Source: Sphingomonadaceae bacterium (GTDB lineage Bacteria; Pseudomonadota; Alphaproteobacteria; Sphingomonadales; Sphingomonadaceae). From it: a stretch of DNA of 7,324 nt. The stretch lies in contig JACMKH010000096.1 in NCBI GenBank assembly GCA_014380205.1, forward strand, positions 1 to 7,324, written 5' to 3'. The number at the start of each line of letters is the position of its first letter. Position 1 is the stretch's first letter. Under the pieces are notes generated by a model, which had not been told where the DNA came from, made no database searches, and saw nothing but the letters and a program-made list of their open reading frames with translations. A program made the translations under genes and the position numbers. Shown here in pieces: positions 1 to 5,368 of this stretch.

Positions 1-1
1 C

Positions 2-184
2 GCGCCCGACGCCACGGCGCGCGCCGAGCGGCTGCGCGAGGCCGAACGAGCGCTCGCCGAGCTCGCGCCGTTCATTCCGATCATGCGCCCGATTCGCTGG
101 TCGCTGATCTCGTCGCGGATTCGCGGCTTTCGCCCCAATCGTTACGCCAGCCACCCGCTCGCCACGCTGCGCGAGCGACGGTGA
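2..184 (+). CDS. ABC transporter peptide-type substrate-binding protein, C-terminal fragment
   Basis: The gene enters from the left edge in frame 2, and only its last 60 codons are visible, ending at TGA 182-184. The readable tail runs from an Ala/Arg/Glu-rich helix into FIPIMRPIRWSLISSRIRGF and then RPNRYASHPLATLRERR. This matches the C-terminal end of family 5 solute-binding proteins (SBP_bac_5, DppA/OppA type), where a helix is followed by a PF(I/V)P-type strand, a W-S-L-(V/I) segment and a GF-x-PN-x(3)-HPL ending. Such proteins normally bind peptides or similar solutes in the periplasm and deliver them to an ABC permease. No permease or ATPase gene is visible, and the next gene is unrelated, so this is probably the last gene of its unit. 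The family is inferred from a short tail. The ligand cannot be read. Confidence 0.66.
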   Translation, partial: APDATARAERLREAERALAELAPFIPIMRPIRWSLISSRIRGFRPNRYASHPLATLRERR

Positions 185-223
185 CGGCCGGAACCATCGT
201 CGCGCTGGGGCGCTGAAACCGAC

Positions 224-658
224 ATGCGTATCCCGCAGGAGCAGATCGACCGGATCGCCGAGCGCTTGCCCGAGCTCGGACGCGATCCCGCCTCGGTGCG
301 CCGCCGCGTCGAGGCGATGGAGCAGCTGCTCGAGAAGAGCTTCACCCTCCCCGTGGTCGGCCGCCGCTTCGGCCTCGATTTCCTCGTGGGGCTCGTTCCC
401 GTCGTCGGCGACGTCGTCACCGCCGCGATGGGCGCGTGGATCGTCTGGGAGGCCCGCAACCTCGGCATGTCCAAATGGCAGATCGCGCGGATGGTGGGCA
501 ATCTCGGCGTCGACACCGCGCTCGGCGCTGTCCCGCTGGTCGGCGACGCATTCGATTTCCTGTTCCGCTCGAACACGCGCAACTTGGGGATCATCAAGCG
601 CCACCTCGACCGCCACCACCCCGCGACGCGCACGATCGAGGGCGAGGTGACCCACTAA
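224..658 (+). CDS. DUF4112 small membrane protein
   Basis: This is a 144-residue protein of the DUF4112 family, of unknown biochemical function. Residues 1-40 form a charged helical region. The diagnostic part is a pair of similar motifs, GLVPVVGD (56-63) and GAVPLVGD (101-108), each at the start of a hydrophobic stretch (about 57-77 and 95-113). Between them lies WEARNLGMSKWQIARM (75-90), also typical of the family, and the protein ends in a basic RNLGIIKRHLDRHH segment. The duplicated motif suggests two related membrane-inserting or re-entrant hairpins, so an inner-membrane location is likely. It starts 39 bp after the upstream stop. No strong Shine-Dalgarno sequence precedes ATG 224, but the start fits the family length. 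Its TAA (656-658) overlaps the stop of the opposing sulfotransferase gene. The family call is strong and the role is unknown. Confidence 0.9.
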   Translation: MRIPQEQIDRIAERLPELGRDPASVRRRVEAMEQLLEKSFTLPVVGRRFGLDFLVGLVPVVGDVVTAAMGAWIVWEARNLGMSKWQIARMVGNLGVDTALGAVPLVGDAFDFLFRSNTRNLGIIKRHLDRHHPATRTIEGEVTH

Positions 659-2115
659 CCTGCGTCGAGCGCCGCGCGGAGGCCATCGAGATGGCGCTCG
701 TAGTTGCGCCACCGCCCCGATGAGCGCGCGTAGAGCGGCTGGCGGACCTGCCACGCGCTCGCGGTGCGGACGGTGCCGCCCGCCTCGTGGAAGGCGAGCA
801 CGCCGTCCTCCCAAGGCAGGCCGCAGAAGTCGAGCAGGCGCTCGATCTGGGGCTTGGGGTCGGTGACGAGCGCGTCGTAATCCATGTCGAGGATCGCGTC
901 GGGATAGAGCGCCCGCCAGTGCGCCATCAGCCGGCGATACTGGCCCAGCCAGTGCGCGATCGTCGCAAGCTCGTGCGCATAGGCGACCGAAGGGTTGAGA
1001 TGGAGGAACCAGACCGACAGGCAGTTGTCGATCGGCTCGCGCACCGTGTTGACGATCCGGGCCTCCGGAAACATCCGCTGGATCATGCCGATGTGGAGGA
1101 AATTGTCGGGCCGCTTGTCGGTGACGCGGCCCTCGGGATGGAGCGCGCGCAGCCCTTCGAGGTAGGCGGCGCGCAGGTCGGCGATGGTCTCTGGCGGAGC
1201 GGCGCCCACCGCATCGGGATAGGGCTGCGGGCCGTTGCGGACGAGCCGCGAGATCAGCGGCAGCTCGCCGCCCCCGGTCACCTGGCTGTGCGCGCTCAAT
1301 ATTCGCTCGACCAGAGTCGAGCCCGAGCGGAACATGCCGCAGATGAAGATCGGCCACTGCGATCCGTCCAGACCGGCCTCCGGCTCGGGTGCCGACGCGG
1401 GAAAGGCGCGGATCAGTCGGTTGATCTCCTCCTCGCTAGCCGCGGGATCGTAGACCGCCGGGCCGCCCGCGAGGCTTTCGCGATTGGCGCGATTGGCGTC
1501 CCTATAGGCCTCGAAGGCTTCGTCATAGGCTCCCGCCGCGTCGAGCGCGCGGCCGAGCGCGAAGCCGAGATCGGCGCGATCGAGCGGCGAAGGCGCCACG
1601 GCGATCGCAGCGCGCACGCGATCGAGGATCGGGCCTTGCGACGAAACGTCGTCGCTCAGGCTTGCGAACCGCGCGAGCGCCTGGGCGTTGCCGGGCTCGA
1701 GCGCGAGCGTGCGCTCATAGGCCTCGCGCGCCCCGGCGCGGTCGCCGCGATCCTCGAGCACGTTGCCGAGATTCTGCGCGGCGCGCGCGAAATCGGGCCT
1801 GATCGCGAGCGCCGCGCGAAATTCGGACTCCGCCGCCTCGTTCCTCGCGAGATCGTTGGCGAAGATCACGCCGCGATTGAGATGCGCCTCCTCGGGACTC
1901 GCCACGCCGAGATCGAGCGCGCGCTGATAGCCCGCGAGCGCCTCCTCAAGCTGTCCGGCGCGACGCTGGAGAAAGGCGAGGTTGAACCAGCTGTCGGCGA
2001 GATCGGGCGCAGCCGCGAGCAGCGCCTCATGCGCCTCGATGGTCTCGCCGACATTGCCGTTCTGAAGGAGCCATGAGGCGCGCGCGTGGAGCGCCTCGAC
2101 GCTTTGGGTGGTCAT
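655..2115 (-). CDS. tetratricopeptide-repeat sulfotransferase
   Basis: This 486-residue protein has two parts. Residues about 5-210 are tetratricopeptide-like helical repeats, with clear units such as ADSWFNLAFLQRRAGQLEEA (40-59) and ARAAQNLGNVLEDRGDRAGA (110-129). Residues about 250-480 are a sulfotransferase domain that would move sulfate from PAPS to an acceptor. WPIFICGMFRSGSTLVERIL (254-273) is the 5'-phosphosulfate-binding loop. VTDKRPDNF (331-339) follows, and RIVNTVREPIDNCLSVW (353-369) is the 3'-phosphate-binding motif with the conserved Arg. The C-terminal segment with SAWQVRQPLYARSSGRWRNY (453-472) is also typical. There is no signal peptide, so the protein is probably cytosolic, with the TPR part likely binding a partner or the acceptor. 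ATG 2115 gives the normal N-terminus, with only a weak upstream SD. No glycan or PAPS-synthesis gene is nearby, so the acceptor cannot be inferred. Confidence 0.92.
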   Translation of the reverse strand: MTTQSVEALHARASWLLQNGNVGETIEAHEALLAAAPDLADSWFNLAFLQRRAGQLEEALAGYQRALDLGVASPEEAHLNRGVIFANDLARNEAAESEFRAALAIRPDFARAAQNLGNVLEDRGDRAGAREAYERTLALEPGNAQALARFASLSDDVSSQGPILDRVRAAIAVAPSPLDRADLGFALGRALDAAGAYDEAFEAYRDANRANRESLAGGPAVYDPAASEEEINRLIRAFPASAPEPEAGLDGSQWPIFICGMFRSGSTLVERILSAHSQVTGGGELPLISRLVRNGPQPYPDAVGAAPPETIADLRAAYLEGLRALHPEGRVTDKRPDNFLHIGMIQRMFPEARIVNTVREPIDNCLSVWFLHLNPSVAYAHELATIAHWLGQYRRLMAHWRALYPDAILDMDYDALVTDPKPQIERLLDFCGLPWEDGVLAFHEAGGTVRTASAWQVRQPLYARSSGRWRNYERHLDGLRAALDAG

Positions 2116-2220
2116 GGCGCGCCTGCTAGACTTCGAGGCGTGGCCTGTCGAGGATCGCGCGCCACGGATACATGGCGGCGACTCGGACGTTCAGAGCGCG
2201 GCGCACCTCACACGCCTGCA

Positions 2221-2226
2221 AGGGAG
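2221..2226 (+). promoter_or_regulatory. Shine-Dalgarno for the CBS-domain gene
   Basis: AGGGAG lies 6 bases before ATG 2233. It decides the start, because the reading frame stays open upstream to an ATG at 2086 inside the divergent gene, and that extension has no family-like sequence. Confidence 0.7.
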
Positions 2227-2232
2227 AGCGAA

Positions 2233-2640
2233 ATGAACGTCAAGGATGTCATGTCGAGCGATGTCGCGTGCCTCGCGTGCGGCGACAGCCTGCGCGACGC
2301 GGCCGGCAAGATGGCCGAGGTAAATGTCGGCTCGCTCCCCGTGATCGAAGGCGGCAAGCTGGCCGGCGTGGTCACCGACCGCGACATCGTGGTCCGCGCC
2401 GTCGCCGAGGGCCGCGCGCCCGATCAGGCGGTCGATTGCGCGATGACGCGCGACGTCGTCACCGTCGCGCCCGACACGTCGGTCGACGAGGCCAACCGGC
2501 TGATGAGCGACCATCAGATTCGTCGGCTTTATGTTGTCGAGGATGGCGCGGTCGTTGGCGTGCTTTCGCTCGGTGATCTCGCGCTCGACGCCGAGGCGCA
2601 CGAGGCCGGCGAAGCGTTGCGCGAAATCTCGAAGGAGTGA
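2233..2640 (+). CDS. two-CBS-domain protein
   Basis: This 135-residue protein consists almost entirely of two CBS domains (about 4-58 and 68-121), a pair that usually forms a Bateman module binding adenine nucleotides. The first repeat has DVMSSDV (5-11), GSLPVIE (33-39) and GVVTDRDIVVRA (45-56). The second has CAMTRDVVTVAP (69-80), HQIRRLYVVEDG (94-105) and VVGVLSLGDLAL (107-118). The TDRD and LGDL segments sit where ribose-contacting Asp residues usually lie. ATG 2233 was chosen because an AGGGAG Shine-Dalgarno (2221-2226) lies 6 bases upstream and the protein then begins exactly at the first CBS domain. Oddities are C13-x-x-C16 in the first repeat and C69 at the start of the second. The gene is divergent from the sulfotransferase and ends 15 bp from the opposing NamZ gene. 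It has no attached enzyme or channel domain, so it is probably a free-standing regulator or sensor. Confidence 0.9.
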   Translation: MNVKDVMSSDVACLACGDSLRDAAGKMAEVNVGSLPVIEGGKLAGVVTDRDIVVRAVAEGRAPDQAVDCAMTRDVVTVAPDTSVDEANRLMSDHQIRRLYVVEDGAVVGVLSLGDLALDAEAHEAGEALREISKE

Positions 2641-2655
2641 GGCGAGGCAGGCGCT

Positions 2656-3855
2656 TCAGTAGCGCAGATAGCGCGCACGCTCCGATGCCCATTCGCGCTC
2701 ATCAGGCGCGGTGAGGGCGTCGAGGTCGCCCGGAGTCGCCTGCGGGTCTTCGACCCAGTCGCGCAGCAATGGGCTCCCGTTGATGACGTCGATCGCAAGC
2801 TTGTCGAGCTCATATTCATAGGGGAAATCGCGCCACAGCGGATAGTTGGGCCAGAGGCGGCGGATCGCTTTGAAAGCGAGCGCCTGAACGCGCCAGGGCC
2901 TGAACGCCGCGTGGTCGTAGGCGGGGCCTTCGGCGTGGATGTGGACGCCGTTGCAGAGCGCGCCGGCGTGCTTGTGGAAGGTCGGCTCGAACCAGCAATC
3001 GCGCAGCGCGCAGCCCTCCAGCCATTGCGGTGCGAGCCTCCGCATCTCGGCGATCACCGCGCGGGCGTCGACATCGGGCGCGCCAAGCAGCTCGAGCGGG
3101 CGCGTCGTCCCGCGGCCTTCGGAGAGCGTCGTCCCTTCGAGCATCACCGTCCCCGTATAGGCGCGCGCCATCGCGAGGTTGGGCGCGTTGGGGCTGGGGT
3201 TGATCCAGATGCGCTCGCCCAGCGGCCAGCCGAAGCCGGGCGCGGCGTCGGGCGCCCAGCCCTCCATCTCGACCACGCGATAGTCGACATCGAGATCGAG
3301 CGTGTCGATGAACCACTGGCCGAGCTCGCCCAGCGTGAGCCCGTGGCGCATCGGCAGCGGCCCCGCGCCGACGAAGCTTTCCCAGCCGGGGCGCAGCGTC
3401 AGACCCTCGATCGGCCGTCCGACGGGATTGGGGCGATCGAGCACCCACACGGCCTTGCCATGCTGCGCGGCGGCTTCGAGCACGTAGCGCAGCGTGGTGA
3501 TGAAGGTGTAGATGCGGCAGCCCAGATCCTGGAGATCGACGAGCAGCACGTCGAACGTCCCCATGCTCTGCCCGGTCGGCCGTCGCACCTCGCCATAGAG
3601 GCTGAACACGGGGACGCCGTGGATTGGGTCGTCGTGATCGCGCGACTCGACCATATTGTCCTGCTTGTCGCCGCGCAGCCCATGCTGCGGCCCGAACGCG
3701 GCGGTGACGTTGAGGCCGAGCGTGATCAACGCGTCGAGCGAATGCGTGAGGTCTTGCGTGACTGACGCGGGATGCGCGAGCAGTGCGACGCGCCTGCCCT
3801 CGAGCGGCGCGCGCAGCTCCGGCTCGGCGAGCAGGCGATCGATGCCGAATTTCAT
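2656..3855 (-). CDS. namZ: DUF1343 / NamZ-type exo-beta-N-acetylmuramidase (GH171 family)
   Basis: This 399-residue protein belongs to the DUF1343 (COG3876) family. Its characterised member, Bacillus subtilis NamZ, removes terminal MurNAc from the non-reducing end of peptidoglycan fragments. Family signatures in order are AFGPQHGLRGDKQDNMVES (53-71), YGEVRRP (87-93), LVDLQDLGCRIYTF (105-118), VLDRPNP (138-144), EGLTLRPGWESFVGAG (150-165), INPSPNAPN (218-226), EGTTLSEGRGTTRPLELLGAP (240-260) and FHKHAGALCNGVHIH (293-307). The N-terminal Rossmann-like half and the C-terminal auxiliary half are both complete. ATG 3855 gives MKFGIDRLL with no signal peptide, suggesting cytosolic action on recycled fragments rather than on the wall. 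The start overlaps the upstream gene's stop (ATGA, 3852-3855) and no SD is visible, so translational coupling is likely. The family is certain. The exact substrate here is inferred. Confidence 0.93.
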   Translation of the reverse strand: MKFGIDRLLAEPELRAPLEGRRVALLAHPASVTQDLTHSLDALITLGLNVTAAFGPQHGLRGDKQDNMVESRDHDDPIHGVPVFSLYGEVRRPTGQSMGTFDVLLVDLQDLGCRIYTFITTLRYVLEAAAQHGKAVWVLDRPNPVGRPIEGLTLRPGWESFVGAGPLPMRHGLTLGELGQWFIDTLDLDVDYRVVEMEGWAPDAAPGFGWPLGERIWINPSPNAPNLAMARAYTGTVMLEGTTLSEGRGTTRPLELLGAPDVDARAVIAEMRRLAPQWLEGCALRDCWFEPTFHKHAGALCNGVHIHAEGPAYDHAAFRPWRVQALAFKAIRRLWPNYPLWRDFPYEYELDKLAIDVINGSPLLRDWVEDPQATPGDLDALTAPDEREWASERARYLRY

Positions 3856-4415
3856 GGCGCGACTGGTGAAGGCAGTTCGAGCGCGAAGCAATCGGGATGA
3901 TGAAAATCGGGCGGGCCCGGCGGGTGTGCCAGCGCCCAATAGGATTTGGCGCCGTCTGTCTCCTCGACGACGGCGGAGAGGCCGATCCGCCAAGCGAACG
4001 TCCGGCGCGGCCGTGTTTCCATGGGAAAATGAAGGAGCGCCTCAAGCGTCAGCAGGCGATCAGTAACCCCCATGGCCCCCGATGGCCGGATCGTCTCGAC
4101 TGGAGTCATCCCTTGCCGATAGGAGGCAAAGTCATAGGCCGCCCAGCCCATGCTCGGGGCAAGGTTGAATTCCCGATAGGCCGCTTTCCCGGCGTCGCGG
4201 ATGAAACACTCGAAACATGTGGTCTGCCACAGATCGTCGGCACGCTCTACCGGGCCCTCCGGGTCGATTGATTGGATGCGGCCCAAATCTCCTTCGAGCT
4301 TGAACATGACGAACAAGGCATCGGGTAGCTCCCGCCCGATCCCGACGCTGATCGACTTGACCGCCCCACGCGCCGATTGGGGATGGGGAATCAACTCCGC
4401 GACGATGCTACCCAA
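3852..4415 (-). CDS. DOMON-like domain protein (DOMON_murB-like group)
   Basis: This 187-residue protein resembles an uncharacterised DOMON-like family that I recall as 'DOMON_murB-like'. The recognisable core is [20 protein letters not shown] (62-81), then [20 protein letters not shown] (82-101). The end is [20 protein letters not shown] (159-178). DOMON-type beta-sandwiches bind sugars or haem, and a ligand role is therefore possible but unproven. It has no signal peptide or membrane segment. The start is TTG 4415: no in-frame ATG or GTG exists between it and the upstream TAG (4431-4433), and GAGGG sits 7 bases upstream. A second TTG at codon 8 is less likely. The gene is first in an operon with NamZ through a 4-base ATGA overlap, which suggests a role in handling MurNAc-containing sugars. 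Its start is 32 bp from the divergent tyrS-like start. Confidence 0.85.
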   Translation of the reverse strand: MGSIVAELIPHPQSARGAVKSISVGIGRELPDALFVMFKLEGDLGRIQSIDPEGPVERADDLWQTTCFECFIRDAGKAAYREFNLAPSMGWAAYDFASYRQGMTPVETIRPSGAMGVTDRLLTLEALLHFPMETRPRRTFAWRIGLSAVVEETDGAKSYWALAHPPGPPDFHHPDCFALELPSPVAP

Positions 4416-4422
4416 TGCCCCA

Positions 4423-4427
4423 CCCTC
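4423..4427 (-). promoter_or_regulatory. Shine-Dalgarno supporting a TTG start
   Basis: Read on the minus strand, GAGGG lies 7 bases before TTG 4415. It supports this rare start codon for the DOMON-like gene, where no ATG or GTG alternative exists. Confidence 0.6.
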
Positions 4428-4447
4428 ATGCTACGCGCCCGCGCGCC

Positions 4448-5368
4448 ATGACCGAGTTCCGTTCCGATCTCCTCCGCCTCCTAGAGGCGCGCGGGCACAT
4501 CTACCAGATGACCGACGCCGCCGGACTCGACGCGCTCGCCACCAAGGAATCGGTCACCGGCTATATCGGCTTCGACTGCACCGGCCCCAGCCTCCACGTC
4601 GGCAGCCTCGTCCAGATCATGACGCTGCGCCGGCTCCAGAAATGCGGTCACAAGCCGATCGTCATCATGGGCGGCGGCACCACCAAGATCGGCGACCCTT
4701 CGGACAAGACCGAGGCGCGGCCGATGCTCACGGCCGAGCAGATCGGGGCCAACAAGCGCTCGCTAATGCGCATCTTCGAGCGGTTCCTCGACTTCGGCGA
4801 AGGGCCCACCGGCGCAGTGATGATCGACAATGCCGACTGGCTCGATGCGCTCGAATACATCCCCTTCCTCCGCGACGCGGGCCGCCATTTCTCGATCAAT
4901 CGGATGCTCACGCTCGAGGCGGTCAAGCAGCGGCTCGACCGCGAGCAGTCGCTGAGCTTTCTCGAGTTCAACTATATGATCCTCCAGGCCTATGATTTCG
5001 TCGAGCTCTACCGGCGCACCGGCTGCCGGGTGCAGTTCGGCGGGTCGGAGCAATGGTCGAACATCGTCGCGGGGATCGATCTCGGCCGGCGGATGGAGGG
5101 CGTCGAGCTGTTCGGCCTGACCAGCCCGCTGATCACCACGGCGGACGGCGGCAAGATGGGCAAGACCGCCGAGGGCGCGGTCTGGCTCCACGAGGATTTC
5201 CTGCCGAGCTACGACTATTGGCAATTCTGGCGCAACACCCACGACGCCGATGTCGGGCGATTCCTCGCGATGTTCACCGAGCTTCCCGACGGCGAAATCG
5301 CGCGGCTCGCCGCGCTCGAGGGCGCCGAACTCAACGAGGCCAAGAAAATCCTCGCCGACGGGGCGACC
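4448..5368 (+). other. TyrRS catalytic module within the chimera (C-terminus missing)
   Basis: Residues 1-307 carry the full tyrosine-activating site. [13 protein letters not shown] (41-53) holds the substrate-binding Asp and the HIGH-type motif (HVGS, 50-53). Y176, Q180 and D183 in [11 protein letters not shown] are the tyrosine-specificity residues. GGSEQWSNI (198-206) is conserved, and GGKMGKT (234-240) is the KMSKS-type loop. The module should therefore still be able to form tyrosyl-adenylate. Similarity runs through [12 protein letters not shown] (292-303) and perhaps to T307, where family members continue with the rest of the helical anticodon-recognition domain and then the S4 domain. 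Losing about 100 residues there should cripple tRNA(Tyr) charging, so a cell with only this copy would probably not be viable. This implies either a second intact tyrosyl-tRNA synthetase gene or an assembly error. Confidence 0.88.

Noticed and set aside
787..2076. A 429-codon plus-strand open frame opposite the sulfotransferase
   Set aside because: It is an antisense shadow of a gene with clear TPR and PAPS-binding motifs. The composition is Arg/Glu/Ala-rich without family features.
2116..2163. GGCGCGCC palindrome at 2116-2123 with a related CGCGCGCC at 2156-2163 as an operator pair
   Set aside because: Short GC-only repeats are expected by chance at this base composition, and one copy abuts the start codon of the sulfotransferase.
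2086..2232. Upstream in-frame ATG extension of the CBS gene
   Set aside because: It adds 49 Arg-rich residues with no domain and overlaps the divergent gene. The SD at 2221-2226 clearly serves ATG 2233.
3856..3993. Upstream extension of the NamZ frame by 46 residues
   Set aside because: It is Arg-rich, is not a signal peptide, and lies wholly inside the upstream DOMON-like gene. MKFGID at 3855 is the family-like start.
4357..4385. TTGACC at 4357-4362 as a -35 box for tyrS
   Set aside because: No acceptable -10 hexamer lies 16-18 bases downstream; the sequence there is GGGATG-like.
4415..4447. Earlier ATG (4415) for the TyrRS chimera
   Set aside because: It adds [11 protein letters not shown], which is unlike TyrRS N-termini, and it overlaps the start of the divergent gene.
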